DNA of 41,395 bases, taken from NCBI GenBank assembly GCA_018821785.1, contig JAHJLI010000065.1, positions 1 to 41,395 on the forward strand. Direction: 5' to 3'. Of the stretch, positions 22,495 through 33,613 are shown piece by piece (within the stretch, counting starts at the first letter, position 1; the number at the start of each line of letters is the position of its first letter). The translations under genes were made by a program, and so were the position numbers. The notes beneath the pieces were generated by a model. It was not told the DNA's origin. It ran no database searches and saw only the letters and a list, made by a program, of their open reading frames with translations. The stretch comes from Pseudomonadota bacterium. Lineage in GTDB: Bacteria > Desulfobacterota > Desulfobulbia > Desulfobulbales > Desulfocapsaceae.

Positions 22495-25050
22495 ATGAAG
22501 AACCGCAGAAAATTGAGTTTTATCATCGGCATCGCCTTTCTGATAATCATCGGCATCCTGTTTATTGACAGGCACTGGGAAGCCTCGTCGATCAACGAGA
22601 AGATCGGTCAATATCAGAAAAACCAGATGGGCTATGTTGTACAGGTTGCCCAGAAGGTTGAAATGACCTTTTCTCGTCTGTTCGGACACCTTTATCTTTT
22701 GTCGCAAGCCACTCAGGTCCAGGTCATGGAGAAAAACAGTTGTCTCCTTAATCTGGTTCGCACCTATGAATTAAACAAAGAGCTCATAAGTGGCGTATAT
22801 CGCTATGATATAGACAACACCCTGCGTTATGGATATCCGCTTGGTGATTGTCCGATCTCAGCAGAGGAACTCAAACCACTTTTTGAAGAAGGAAGAATGA
22901 CTGGCAAACAGCTGGCAAGAGTCATCCGGAAAAGGCGGGACGGCAGCGATTTCCTGGTCATCGCCCAGCCTGTCTTTGCCGTCCAAGGCAAAGTACATTT
23001 CACCCCGAGCAATAAATACGTCGGCACGTTAATTTTTATCAGTACCCTGGACAAATTTCAGGCCCAGCTCTTTCCCCAGCTGGTATTCGGCGAACGCGGC
23101 TATCCCTGGATCATCAGTGAAGAGAGCCTGGTACTCGTTACCGGCAATGATGTGCACCGCGGCAAGACTTTTGCCGAGTTTCTTCCCCAGGAAATGATCG
23201 GAACAGATCAAGGCATTGACCCCATTATGCGGAAAATGATCAATGGAGAAAGCGGCAACGGGCTCTACCGTTACCATATGCACAACAACGTTGAAGAAGA
23301 CATGGTCAAACTTACCAGTTACGTCCCCATCCATCTTCCGGAACAACGATGGTCGGTGGCCGTTTCTACGCCATTGCAGGATGTAACTGCATCGCTTAGC
23401 AAAAGAAGTTTGGAACATCGCCTTGTCACCTTTGTTTCCTTGCTGGTCGTGGTATTCATGACAGCCCTCCTCGTCAGCAGTGTTCACCGGGGCTACAGGC
23501 AGAGTTTGCACTATCTGCAGCGTCGGGAGGAGGAGGACCGGAAAATTAAACTGCAATGGCAGCAGACCTTTGACGCCATCGACAATATGATATTCCTGCT
23601 GGACGATAAGTTGCGCATCATCCGCACCAACAAGGCGGTGATGACAGGGTTGGGGAGAAATCTGCCGGAAGTGTCTGGTCAAGTCATCACCGATCTGCTC
23701 TGGAACGGGGCGGATGGCGACAGAAGCGGTCCTTTCCGCCTGGCCCAAACAACACGTTCCCGGCAAACCGCCAGGCTTGAAAGCGTAAAACTCAGCCGGA
23801 TCATGCTCATGACCATAGCACCGGTTGAAGAAATCATCGACAGCCAGGCGGCTTTTATCTGCTCGATAAAAGATATCACCGAATTGGAGGAGATGCAGAA
23901 CCGGCTCAACAATGTTCGCAAGATGGAGGCATTGGCCACCCTTGCCGGCGGTGTTGCCCATGATCTCAACAATATCCTCTCTGGTGTGGTCAGTTATCCA
24001 GATCTTTTGCTTCACAGTCTCGCCGTGGATCACCCCATGCGAAAGCCCTTGATCACCATCCAGAAGTCCGGCCAACGGGCGGTGGCTGTGGTCAGGGACT
24101 TGATGCTCCTTGCCCGCCGCGGTGTATATGAAAAAAATGTCATTAATCTCAATACTATTATTGAAGAGATTTGCACAGGTAACGAATTCGAACACCTCAA
24201 ACAGCTGCATCCCGAGGTGGATGTGCAGCGACAGCTGGCACCCGACCTGTTAAACATAAAAGGCTCAGCCCTTCATCTTGCTACCCTGGTGATGAATATC
24301 ACTAAAAACAGTATCGAGGCCATAAGCGGTGCAGGCCAGATAGTCATCAGCACGAAAAACGTCTTCTTCACCGCACCGCCGATTGAATTCCCCGCAGTTC
24401 AGCCCGGTGCATACGTACAACTGGCCATCCGTGATACCGGTACCGGAATCACCCCCAAGGATTTAGAACATATATTTGAGCCGTTTTATTCCAAAAAAAT
24501 TCTTGGCCGTTCCGGCACCGGACTAGGCATGGCCGTCGTCTGGGGGACTGTGCAGGACCATAGCGGAGGCATAGCCATAGCAAGTGAACCCGATAAGGGC
24601 ACCACCGTTTCAGTGGTGCTGCCGGCCACAGGCGATCCACTTACCGTAACGCTGGAAGTTGGTGATGCAACTCAGCTGACAATGGGGAGCGGGCAGTCTA
24701 TTCTCATCGTCGACGACCAGGAAGAACAACGGCAGATAGCTTTGATGATGTGCGAAACACTTAACTATAGGCCGCATGTTGTTTGCAGCGGGGAAGAGGC
24801 ACTCACATGGCTGGAAAACCAGAGTGCCGATCTGGTCATGCTCGATATGATCATGGGTTCCGGTATGGACGGACTACAGACCTTTAAGCAGATTCGAAAA
24901 AGGCTACCGCTGCAGAAGACCATGATTGTCAGTGGCCATGCCCTTGAAGAACGTATTCAGGAGGCCTTATCAGCAGGTATCTGCAGCTATCTGAAAAAGC
25001 CTTATTCCATCGGGCAATTTGCCGGTGTCCTAGCGGAAATCCTGAAATAA
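22495..25050 (+). CDS. membrane hybrid sensor histidine kinase with receiver domain
   Basis: An 851-residue protein. TM1 is about 7-24 and a long periplasmic sensor of dCache type spans about 25-300 (VIAQPVFAVQGKVHF, GERGYPWIISEESLVLV). TM2 is about 308-330, a PAS domain about 350-465, and HisKA carries phospho-accepting H489 in GGVAHDLNNIL. HATPase_c has N, G1 and G2 boxes (NITKNSIEAI, RDTGTGI, GRSGTGLGMAVV), and a C-terminal receiver holds phospho-acceptor D784 in MLDMIM and a conserved KKP. There is no output domain, so phosphate must pass to an Hpt or another regulator not seen here. The upstream periplasmic binding protein is a likely signal partner. The 3' end overlaps mutY by 21 bases tail to tail. 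Confidence 0.92.
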   Translation: MKNRRKLSFIIGIAFLIIIGILFIDRHWEASSINEKIGQYQKNQMGYVVQVAQKVEMTFSRLFGHLYLLSQATQVQVMEKNSCLLNLVRTYELNKELISGVYRYDIDNTLRYGYPLGDCPISAEELKPLFEEGRMTGKQLARVIRKRRDGSDFLVIAQPVFAVQGKVHFTPSNKYVGTLIFISTLDKFQAQLFPQLVFGERGYPWIISEESLVLVTGNDVHRGKTFAEFLPQEMIGTDQGIDPIMRKMINGESGNGLYRYHMHNNVEEDMVKLTSYVPIHLPEQRWSVAVSTPLQDVTASLSKRSLEHRLVTFVSLLVVVFMTALLVSSVHRGYRQSLHYLQRREEEDRKIKLQWQQTFDAIDNMIFLLDDKLRIIRTNKAVMTGLGRNLPEVSGQVITDLLWNGADGDRSGPFRLAQTTRSRQTARLESVKLSRIMLMTIAPVEEIIDSQAAFICSIKDITELEEMQNRLNNVRKMEALATLAGGVAHDLNNILSGVVSYPDLLLHSLAVDHPMRKPLITIQKSGQRAVAVVRDLMLLARRGVYEKNVINLNTIIEEICTGNEFEHLKQLHPEVDVQRQLAPDLLNIKGSALHLATLVMNITKNSIEAISGAGQIVISTKNVFFTAPPIEFPAVQPGAYVQLAIRDTGTGITPKDLEHIFEPFYSKKILGRSGTGLGMAVVWGTVQDHSGGIAIASEPDKGTTVSVVLPATGDPLTVTLEVGDATQLTMGSGQSILIVDDQEEQRQIALMMCETLNYRPHVVCSGEEALTWLENQSADLVMLDMIMGSGMDGLQTFKQIRKRLPLQKTMIVSGHALEERIQEALSAGICSYLKKPYSIGQFAGVLAEILK

Positions 25051-26163
25051 CTGAAGCTCTGATTGACTGGGAGAGGTTGTTTTCATGTGCTCGAGAATTT
25101 TTCTCGGACCGGCGGGAAAGGCATAATGTTTTAGCTCAGCCGAGACTGCCCAGCGAAAATCGACGGCTGAGCGGAGAACTGCCTGTGTATTCCGGCCAAG
25201 GAGCTCGCAGCAAAACGCCAGTAGGATGATCTTGTAACGGGTGTAATGATGAGTGACCGTGGTTATCGGCGAAACCACCCGTACCCCAAGACCGGTCTCC
25301 GCCAGGATATGCCTGACGACTTCTATCTCCGCTGCGCCGTTCTGCAATTCGCCACCAGGAAATTCCCAGAGTCCACCCCAGACCGCCTCCGGTCGCCGCT
25401 GCTGGATGAAAATCCGTTCACCATGGCGAATGACCCCTGCCACCCTGTTTACAGTGACAATCTTCTTTCCCGGACCGATCACCGGCCTTTCAGCAACCGT
25501 TCCTGCCTGTCGTGCCCTGCATACATACTCCAGTGGACAGTCCAGACAACGGGGATTTTTCGGTAGACATACAAGACCGCCAAGATCCATCAGCGCCTGG
25601 TTATAGTGCCTTGCCCGGCCATGCGGCAAAAGATACTCAGCCATGTCGATTATACGCTTCCGGGTCTGGCTATCCTTCACCGGCATATCAAGATCAAAGA
25701 GCCGGGCATACACCCGTGTCACGTTGGCATCGATTACCGCCACATCATGATTGCCGGCAACACTGGCAATCGCCGCAGCAGTATAGGGCCCGACTCCCGG
25801 AAGGGTCAGCAACTGCTTGTAATCACAGGGGACCTGGTCACCTAACTCACCGGCAATTACCTTTGCCGCCTTATGCAGGTTTCTTGCCCTGGCATAATAA
25901 CCAAGGCCTTCCCAGTATTTGAGAATTTCCTGCTGGTCAGCTTCGGCCACCGCCCGGACAGAGGGAAAACGATCTATCCACCGCTTAAAATAAACCACAC
26001 CCCGATCCATCTGGGTCTGCTGCAGCATAATCTCGGAAATCCACACGTGGTAGGGATCGTAGGTCCTCCGCCAAGGCAAATCGCGGGCAGTCCGGAGAAA
26101 CCAGAGAAGGAGCGGCTGGACGATATCGCTCTTAGCCACAGTCGACAATTCCTCTTCCATCAT
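25030..26163 (-). CDS. mutY: adenine DNA glycosylase MutY
   Basis: A 377-residue enzyme that removes adenine paired with 8-oxoguanine. Motifs are LPWRR, catalytic E44 in SEIMLQQTQ, helix-hairpin-helix LPGVGPYTA, catalytic D145 in VIDANVTR, the [4Fe-4S] cluster C199, C206, C209, C215, and a C-terminal NUDIX-like 8-oxoG recognition domain (about 240-365, with WGGLWEFPGGEL). It starts 3 bases after the azlD stop, so it is translationally coupled to the azl genes. Its 3' end overlaps the converging kinase gene. Confidence 0.95.
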   Translation of the reverse strand: MMEEELSTVAKSDIVQPLLLWFLRTARDLPWRRTYDPYHVWISEIMLQQTQMDRGVVYFKRWIDRFPSVRAVAEADQQEILKYWEGLGYYARARNLHKAAKVIAGELGDQVPCDYKQLLTLPGVGPYTAAAIASVAGNHDVAVIDANVTRVYARLFDLDMPVKDSQTRKRIIDMAEYLLPHGRARHYNQALMDLGGLVCLPKNPRCLDCPLEYVCRARQAGTVAERPVIGPGKKIVTVNRVAGVIRHGERIFIQQRRPEAVWGGLWEFPGGELQNGAAEIEVVRHILAETGLGVRVVSPITTVTHHYTRYKIILLAFCCELLGRNTQAVLRSAVDFRWAVSAELKHYAFPAGPRKILEHMKTTSPSQSELQLFQDFR

Positions 26164-26166
26164 CTG

Positions 26167-26499
26167 CTATAATCCGACTCCAAAAAACCTGCCCAGGGAC
26201 ACCAGGCCCATGCCTACAACAACGGTGGCAAAGAGACTCTTTGACTTCCAGGCAACGGGAAAGGCTATAAGGGCCGCCCAGAAAAAGAGGTTATCGGTTC
26301 CCAGGTCGACGTGCCCTTCCCTGACTAAAAGCGATGGCGCCAGCATGGCGGCAAGGACTGCCGGTGGAACAAGGCGCAGCCAGGCAATAATGATCGGCCG
26401 CAGATTGCGGCCACTGAGAAAGAGAGTCGGCAACAGGCGGGGCAGATAGGTAACCACCGCCATTCCGGCAATAGTCCAGAAGATCAGTCCTTGGTCCAA
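26167..26499 (-). CDS. azlD: AzlD-type branched-chain amino acid export subunit
   Basis: About 110 residues from a TTG at 26499 that overlaps the end of azlC by 16 bases. The longer frame (to 26565) has an unlikely arginine-rich start, so I prefer the TTG. There are four hydrophobic segments (IFWTIAGMAVVTYLPRLLP, then about 40-60, 68-84 and 92-106) and the family pattern YLPRLLPTLFL plus VPPAVLAAMLAP. With AzlC it forms the small-plus-large subunit exporter for branched-chain amino acids (BrnFE/AzlCD family). Confidence 0.85.
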   Translation of the reverse strand: MDQGLIFWTIAGMAVVTYLPRLLPTLFLSGRNLRPIIIAWLRLVPPAVLAAMLAPSLLVREGHVDLGTDNLFFWAALIAFPVAWKSKSLFATVVVGMGLVSLGRFFGVGL

Positions 26500-27185
26500 T
26501 GTTCCACTCCAAGGCCGAAAGTCGCCCCGGCGACGGTTGCGGCAATTATATGAAACTGATGCCATCCGGCAAGATACAGAAGTGTAGCGATTCCCCCGGA
26601 AAAGATGGCCGTGACCACCCGCACCCGATTCTCACACTGCCCGACCAGGAGGGCTATAAACATCGCCGCAAGGGCATAATCGAGCCCCATCGGCTTGATA
26701 TCGCCGATCAGCCCCGAGGCAACAATGCCGAGCACAGTGCCCACAACCCAGGAAACCTGAGCTGTGACATTGAGAGACAGGGCCTCCAACCGGCATTCAC
26801 CAAGACTTGCTGCCTTTAATGAATGCAGAGCAAAGGTTTCATCGGTCAGTTCAAAGGAAAAAAAGGCCAGGTGCCGCTTTTTCCATCCGGCGAGATGGGG
26901 GCTGAGCGAAGCGGCCATAAGCATATGCCGCAGATTGACAACAAAGGTAGTGAGAATGATTGCCGCAGGTCCTGTCCCGGCGGCAAAGAGACCAACAGCT
27001 ATGAACTGCGCCGAACCGGCAAAAACGATGAGGGACATCAAAAGGGTATTGGCCTCAGACAACCCGCCTTTACCCGCCAGCACCCCATAGGCAAAACCGA
27101 TGGGGACGTAGCCGAGAACAATGGGCAAGGCCCTTTTCATGCCCGTACCAATGGCCGCCAAAGTCTGCTTTGTAGAATTTCCCAT
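26484..27185 (-). CDS. azlC: AzlC-family amino acid exporter, large subunit
   Basis: A 233-residue membrane protein with about seven hydrophobic segments. Family marks are the N-terminal PIVLGYVPIGFAYGVLA, MSLIVFAGSAQFIAVGL, then VVNLRHMLMAASLSPHL and FELTDETFAL. AzlC and AzlD together export branched-chain amino acids. The gene lies 18 bases after the alcohol dehydrogenase gene and overlaps azlD, within a four-gene minus-strand operon that ends in mutY. The ribosome site is weak (no clear GGAGG), suggesting coupling to the upstream gene. Confidence 0.9.
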   Translation of the reverse strand: MGNSTKQTLAAIGTGMKRALPIVLGYVPIGFAYGVLAGKGGLSEANTLLMSLIVFAGSAQFIAVGLFAAGTGPAAIILTTFVVNLRHMLMAASLSPHLAGWKKRHLAFFSFELTDETFALHSLKAASLGECRLEALSLNVTAQVSWVVGTVLGIVASGLIGDIKPMGLDYALAAMFIALLVGQCENRVRVVTAIFSGGIATLLYLAGWHQFHIIAATVAGATFGLGVEHWTKD

Positions 27186-27203
27186 GTATCGATGCCGGAA
27201 GCA

Positions 27204-28355
<1,152 letters not shown>

Positions 28356-28530
28356 CTAAAACTCAAGGGAGATTTCCATTGACCGTGGCCCTGCTCCCCT
28401 TCCTTGCCCCTGCTTTCTTTTAATACTGGTTTTATCCATAATTACCGGTAAAATGTTTCCATGAGACGAAAAACCAGCAGTAGACAAACAATTCAAAACC
28501 ATTCCTGCACCTTGGTAGTACGGAGAGAAA

Positions 28531-29841
28531 ATGTCAGTCATTACCGAAGATAGTGTTTTTACTTCCCTCCAGCAGCATGGGCCAATGGCGGTTGAAGATA
28601 CGATTGATTTATCACAGCCTTTTGCCCCAGAAACCAGAAAATGGGTAAAAAACCTTTGCAGTCAGCGCATCAACATCACCAAGTATCGGGCGTTGCGCAG
28701 CCAGATCTTCGAGTTTCTGGGAATTTCAAATTTCTCCCAGTTGTCCGGGCTGATGGAAAATCCCCGGCACCAGGAAGAACGCAGCCACCGTGCCTGCGCA
28801 CTGCTCGGCAACATGTTCGGCCTCAACGGTACGGTCCGGGAAATCGAGGCAAGGGTCTACGAATACGCGCGTACCGCCGACGCGGTGGTCAACTCTCTCA
28901 GCGGCAAGATGCTCAAGCCTTACGCTTCATCCATTGCCACTACTAATGAAATAGAGGTAGCCAATGACCCGGTTACCCTGCTCCTCATCATGTTCAACAA
29001 CCGGTATCATAAAAAAGCCCGCTTCGAGGCCAGGCGCAAACTTGTGTTGATGAATCTTGCCGGCAGCATCGATCAGAGGGAAAGGGAGACGGAAATAGAA
29101 CAGAAGTTTTCAAACTTTCTTCACTTCCTGAACGACTATGTATGGAGCAAGACCCTGAAAATCGGCGAACATGACATTGTCTATCTTTATTCCCTGCACA
29201 CCGAGGAAGCTTTCCGCTGCACCGAGGTGAAAGTCTTCACAACGGCTCAGGCCCAGGCGACACAACTGAGTAAAGGCTGTAAACTTACCCTTCTCAAGCG
29301 ACGACGTTTCACCGCCGGCAATCGGGATATCCCCATATACGTCTCGATCCGCAAGAAACCCCCTGAGGCCAAAGTTTTAAAGCTGTTACGCAAGAACGAA
29401 AAAAACCCGGCCGTGGCAGTAGACGACGAGCTTGGCCTAATGGCGGTGCTCGACTCGGTTGCCGATATCAAGACCTTCCAGAGCCACCTGACCCGCAGCG
29501 CCTCCAAGGCTGACAGCTTTATGGTCCTTGAGGATATCTCCGACACCCTCACCGGCAGCAGTCTCTATAAGGCCACCGCCACCGGCTCCAGCCCGAAGAC
29601 CGAGATGCTCAAATTCTTTGCCCGGCTGGGCGGTATGCGGGTAGAATTTATCATCCACACCAACCGTTCATGGCTCAACTACATGTACCAGCAAGATGTC
29701 GCCCACGACGAGTATGAGATCAAACGCATCTTCGACTCCGGGGTTATGGAACTCCTATTCCCAAAGGATATCTTCCAACTCGACCATGACCTGATCCGCG
29801 ATGATATGATCCGTCGGTCTCGGCGAAGAATTGAGGAATAA
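28531..29841 (+). CDS. conserved-looking protein of unknown function (436 residues)
   Basis: Soluble, with no signal peptide or membrane segment. The N-terminal 200 residues are helical, and a basic region follows (KLTLLKRRRF, SIRKKPP). The section DDELGLMAVLDSVADIKTFQSHL...MVLEDISDTLTGSS (about 297-350) recalls the layout of RelA/SpoT-type nucleotidyltransferase domains (D-x-x-G-x-x-x-V..D), but the catalytic motifs cannot be placed with confidence. The C-terminus IRDDMIRRSRRRIEE is strongly charged. A GGAGAG site precedes the ATG. It is divergent from the Fe-alcohol dehydrogenase operon and ends 8 bases from the converging fcl gene. I do not recognise the family. Confidence 0.7.
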   Translation: MSVITEDSVFTSLQQHGPMAVEDTIDLSQPFAPETRKWVKNLCSQRINITKYRALRSQIFEFLGISNFSQLSGLMENPRHQEERSHRACALLGNMFGLNGTVREIEARVYEYARTADAVVNSLSGKMLKPYASSIATTNEIEVANDPVTLLLIMFNNRYHKKARFEARRKLVLMNLAGSIDQRERETEIEQKFSNFLHFLNDYVWSKTLKIGEHDIVYLYSLHTEEAFRCTEVKVFTTAQAQATQLSKGCKLTLLKRRRFTAGNRDIPIYVSIRKKPPEAKVLKLLRKNEKNPAVAVDDELGLMAVLDSVADIKTFQSHLTRSASKADSFMVLEDISDTLTGSSLYKATATGSSPKTEMLKFFARLGGMRVEFIIHTNRSWLNYMYQQDVAHDEYEIKRIFDSGVMELLFPKDIFQLDHDLIRDDMIRRSRRRIEE

Positions 29842-29849
29842 CTGAAGAG

Positions 29850-30932
29850 TTAATCGACCACCTCTTGGTAGGCACGGTAGGCATCAGCCAATCCTTGTTT
29901 AAAACCAAGAGACGGCCGCCAACCAAGGCTGTTGATCCTTCCGGTATGCAGGAGTTTACGTGGAGTGCCGTCCGGCTGGTCACTATTATAAACAGTCTCG
30001 CCTCTAAAGCCGACCAGCTCGGCGATCAGTAACGCGGCTTCACGGATGGTGATATCCTCTCCGGTGCCCACATTGACAAAGGAAGGATACGGTGCCTCAA
30101 ACTCTGCCTGTTGCAACTGCATGACATGGATGCAGGCGGCAGCCATGTCGTCCACATGCAGGAACTCCCGCCTGGGGGAGCCGGTTCCCCACAGCACGAC
30201 CTTCGGTGGACGGCTGGTGTCCAATCTGTCTTGGTCTGCCCGATATCCAATTGCCCGGCAGATGTCCGGCGGAATGGTGCCATAGCGTTTTTCATCGGCC
30301 TGAATCGCCTCGCTGTCGCCGGTCATCGCCAGTTGCGCCAGATGATATTTCCTGATCATTGCAGGGATGACATGGCTATTTTCCAGGTGATAATTGTCGC
30401 CTGGCCCGAAGAGATTGGTCGGCATCACAGAGCGGTAACGGGTGCCAAATTGGCGATTATATGCCTCGCACATCTTTATTCCGGCAATCTTAGCCACCGC
30501 ATAGGGTTCATTGGTCGGCTCAAGAATACCGGTGAGCAACTGTTTTTCCTCCATGGGCTGCGGCGCAAATTTCGGATAGATACATGAACTGCCGAGAAAG
30601 AGAAGGTCCCGCACCCCGGCCAGATACGCCTCATGGATGACATTGGCCTCTATCATCATATTGACATAGATGAATTCAGCCGGATAAATGTTATTCGCGT
30701 GGATGCCACCGACCTTGGCAGCAGCCAGCACTACCCGGTCGATCCTCTCAAGAGCAAAAAAATCCCGAACCTCCAGTTGACTGGTTAAATCCAGTTGGCC
30801 ATGGGACCGGGTTATGATGTTTTTGCAACCCATTTTCTGCAACTGCCGAACAATGGCCGCCCCGACCATGCCGCGGTGTCCGGCAACAAAAATGCGTTCG
30901 TCACTGATGAGGGGACAAGAGTGAGAAGTCAT
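29850..30932 (-). CDS. fcl: GDP-L-fucose synthase
   Basis: A 360-residue short-chain dehydrogenase-type epimerase/reductase that turns GDP-4-keto-6-deoxymannose into GDP-L-fucose with NADPH. It has the Rossmann motif [23 protein letters not shown], catalytic S/Y/K in LGSSCIYPK and [11 protein letters not shown], and the C-terminal GWRPSLGF. It is about 35-40 residues longer than typical, with an insert near 205-240 ([14 protein letters not shown]...) before the substrate loop REFLHVDD. It follows gmd by 12 bases, the usual order of this pathway. GGAG is present before the ATG. The products feed surface polysaccharide. Confidence 0.95.
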   Translation of the reverse strand: MTSHSCPLISDERIFVAGHRGMVGAAIVRQLQKMGCKNIITRSHGQLDLTSQLEVRDFFALERIDRVVLAAAKVGGIHANNIYPAEFIYVNMMIEANVIHEAYLAGVRDLLFLGSSCIYPKFAPQPMEEKQLLTGILEPTNEPYAVAKIAGIKMCEAYNRQFGTRYRSVMPTNLFGPGDNYHLENSHVIPAMIRKYHLAQLAMTGDSEAIQADEKRYGTIPPDICRAIGYRADQDRLDTSRPPKVVLWGTGSPRREFLHVDDMAAACIHVMQLQQAEFEAPYPSFVNVGTGEDITIREAALLIAELVGFRGETVYNSDQPDGTPRKLLHTGRINSLGWRPSLGFKQGLADAYRAYQEVVD

Positions 30933-30944
30933 ACTCCTGTCTCC

Positions 30945-32063
30945 CTATTCGTGATGATTAAGTACAGTAAATCCTTCACTCTTGCACAGCTCATCACGCC
31001 TGGCACCTTCCAGATCATAGCGCATCATCTCGGATACCAGTTCGAGAAAGCTGGTTTTCGGCACCCAACCGAGCTTCTCGCGGGCCTTGGTAGGGTCACC
31101 GAGCAGGGTTTCAACTTCGGTCGGCCGAAAATATCGGGGGTCAACCCGGATGATGATATCGCCAACCTTCATGCCTTTTTGGATCTCTCCCGGTGGTACA
31201 CTCGCAACAACACCAATCTCATCGGTGCCCGTGCCCTCCCAGCGCAGAGTGACTGCCAATTCGGCAGCAGCGGCGTTGACAAAGTCACGCACCGAATGTT
31301 GCACTCCAGTGGCAATGACATAATCATCCGGCGTTTCCTCCTGCAGCATCAACCACTGCATCTGCACATAGTCGCGGGCATGTCCCCAATCTCGTTTGGC
31401 ATCGAGGTTACCGAGATACAGGCAATCCTGCAGACCAAGGAAGATGCGCGCCAGAGCTCTGGTGATTTTCCTGGTAACAAAGGTCTCACCACGAAGCGGT
31501 GATTCATGGTTGAAAAGTATGCCGTTGCAGGCATAAATTCCATAGGCCTCGCGGTAGTTGACAACGATCCAATAAGCGTACATCTTGGCAACCGCATAGG
31601 GTGAACGAGGGTAGAACGGTGTCTTCTCAGTCTGGGGAATTTCCTGCACCTTGCCGTACAACTCGGAAGTCGAGGCCTGGTAAAAACGGGTCTTGTCGGT
31701 AAGCCCGAGAATGCGGATGGCTTCGAGAACCCGCAGCGTCCCCAGTGCGTCAGAGTTGGCGGTATATTCGGGTTCCTCAAAAGAAACAGCTACATGGGAC
31801 TGGGCAGCCAGGTTATAGATTTCATCCGGACGCACCTTGCCAATAATATGGATGAGACTCGAAGAATCGGTCAGGTCGCCGTGGTGCAGAATGAACTTAC
31901 GATTACCGACATGAGGATCCTGATAGAGGTGGTCGATCCGGTCGGTGTTGAACGATGAGGCACGCCGCTTGATGCCATGCACTTCGTAACCTTTTTTCAG
32001 CAGAAACTCTGCGAGATATGCCCCATCCTGCCCGGTAATTCCAGTAATCAATGCTATTTTCAT
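30945..32063 (-). CDS. gmd: GDP-mannose 4,6-dehydratase
   Basis: A 372-residue extended short-chain dehydrogenase: nucleotide motif [16 protein letters not shown] (about 7-22), [10 protein letters not shown], catalytic STSELYGK and Y-x-x-x-K in [12 protein letters not shown], then [16 protein letters not shown] and a [11 protein letters not shown] segment. It makes GDP-4-keto-6-deoxy-D-mannose, the substrate of the next gene, fcl. It lies 19 bases downstream of ugd. The C-terminus ([18 protein letters not shown]) extends slightly past the fold. Confidence 0.96.
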   Translation of the reverse strand: MKIALITGITGQDGAYLAEFLLKKGYEVHGIKRRASSFNTDRIDHLYQDPHVGNRKFILHHGDLTDSSSLIHIIGKVRPDEIYNLAAQSHVAVSFEEPEYTANSDALGTLRVLEAIRILGLTDKTRFYQASTSELYGKVQEIPQTEKTPFYPRSPYAVAKMYAYWIVVNYREAYGIYACNGILFNHESPLRGETFVTRKITRALARIFLGLQDCLYLGNLDAKRDWGHARDYVQMQWLMLQEETPDDYVIATGVQHSVRDFVNAAAAELAVTLRWEGTGTDEIGVVASVPPGEIQKGMKVGDIIIRVDPRYFRPTEVETLLGDPTKAREKLGWVPKTSFLELVSEMMRYDLEGARRDELCKSEGFTVLNHHE

Positions 32064-32082
32064 ACGCTTCTCTCTTTATTAT

Positions 32083-33426
32083 TCAGCCGTTCATTTTAAT
32101 CGAACGTCCCCGACCGATGCCGTAATACGCCAGGCCCATTGCCTCGACCCGTGCAGGATCGTAGAGGTTTCGACCATCAAAAATAACTGTATCCCGCAAC
32201 TCAGATCGCATGGCCTTGAAATCCGGTACTCGAAAGCTCTTCCATTCGGTGACGATTACCAGCGCATCGGCACCATGCAGAGCCGCCTCTTTGGTACCCA
32301 TCAATGTAAAATCATCGCGGTTACCATAAAGTCGCTGAGCCTCTTCCATGGCCTCCGGATCATAGGCCTGAACCTTCGCCCCGGCCTTCCACAGTGCCTC
32401 TATCAACACCCTGCTTGAGGCCTCCCGCATATCGTCGGTCTTGGGTTTGAAGGAAAGTCCCCAGACGGCAAAGGTTTTGCCGGCGACCCCATCCGGGTAA
32501 AAGGTACAGACGTGCTCGTAGAGCTTTTCCTTCTGCCGGTAATTGACGCTCTCAACAGCCCTGAGAATCTGCGCCTCATAGCCGATCTCCCGTGCCGATC
32601 GTTCAAGCGCCTGCACATCTTTTGGAAAACAGGAGCCGCCGTACCCGCAGCCGGGATAGATGAACTGGTAGCCAATCCGGGAATCGGAACCAATCCCCCG
32701 CCGCACCTGCTCAATATCCACACCCAATCGCTCGGCCAGATTGGACATCTCGTTCATGAACGAAATTTTTGTAGCCAGGAGACAGTTTGCTGCATATTTG
32801 GTGAACTCGGCGCTACGCACATCCATGATCATGATTTTATCGTGGTTGCGACTGAAGGGTTCATACAGTTCGCGCATCTTCTCTTCCACCTCGTCACAGT
32901 CTGTGCCGATAATGATCCGTTCCGGTCGCATACAGTCGTCAAGGGCTGAGCCTTCCTTTAAAAATTCCGGATTCGAGGCCACATATAGAGGCAATTCGAG
33001 GTTTCTCTCCTGGAGCACTGCGGTCATATGAGCTCGAACTTTGTCGGCTGTGCCGACAGGAACAGTCGATTTGTCGATGATGATCTTGCCCTCATCCATA
33101 AGCGCAGCAATCGAACCGGCCACAGCCAGGACATACTGCAGATCAGCGCTGCCGTCGTCGTCTGGCGGGGTACCGACGGCGATGAAAAGGAGTTCGGCAT
33201 GTTGAACGCCCTTGCGGGCATCGGTGGTAAATTCCAGCCGCTTTTTCTCATAATTGGTCCGGACCAGCTCCGACAAGCCGGGTTCGAAAATAGGGATAAC
33301 TCCGTTTTTTAATCCCTCAATTTTCTTCTCATCCACATCCACACAGCAGACATAGTGGCCGACATCGGCTAATACTGCAGCCTGCACGAGTCCGACGTAT
33401 CCGACCCCAAACACGGTTACATTCAT
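32083..33426 (-). CDS. ugd: UDP-glucose 6-dehydrogenase
   Basis: A 447-residue enzyme that oxidises UDP-glucose to UDP-glucuronate with two NAD+. It has the N-terminal Rossmann motif VFGVGYVGLVQA, VGTPPDDDGSADL, DKSTVPVGT, SNPEFLKEGSA, the catalytic C266 in GGSCFPKD, and the C-terminal domain GLSFKPKTDDMREA and RNLYDP. It is the first gene of the ugd-gmd-fcl operon for nucleotide sugars of capsule, lipopolysaccharide or exopolysaccharide. A GAGGA site precedes the ATG at 33426. No glycosyltransferase is seen here. Confidence 0.96.
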   Translation of the reverse strand: MNVTVFGVGYVGLVQAAVLADVGHYVCCVDVDEKKIEGLKNGVIPIFEPGLSELVRTNYEKKRLEFTTDARKGVQHAELLFIAVGTPPDDDGSADLQYVLAVAGSIAALMDEGKIIIDKSTVPVGTADKVRAHMTAVLQERNLELPLYVASNPEFLKEGSALDDCMRPERIIIGTDCDEVEEKMRELYEPFSRNHDKIMIMDVRSAEFTKYAANCLLATKISFMNEMSNLAERLGVDIEQVRRGIGSDSRIGYQFIYPGCGYGGSCFPKDVQALERSAREIGYEAQILRAVESVNYRQKEKLYEHVCTFYPDGVAGKTFAVWGLSFKPKTDDMREASSRVLIEALWKAGAKVQAYDPEAMEEAQRLYGNRDDFTLMGTKEAALHGADALVIVTEWKSFRVPDFKAMRSELRDTVIFDGRNLYDPARVEAMGLAYYGIGRGRSIKMNG

Positions 33427-33613
33427 GAAATCCTCAAGATAGGAGTTTAAGCAAAAAACATGACAAGAGAAACAGCCAGCATAATAGCCACATGTCGAAA
33501 ACTAATCAACCCTGGCAGCCATTTTTCATGTGAGGCGGGAGAGTATTATTGTCCCTTGCAGGAAGTATCACCATTTTTGGAAGCTTCTCAATAAACGGAG
33601 CATCACTCGTCAA

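Noticed and set aside
23029..24210. 393-codon minus-strand frame opposite the histidine kinase
   Set aside because: It lies antisense to the kinase PAS/HisKA region and shows no domains of its own.
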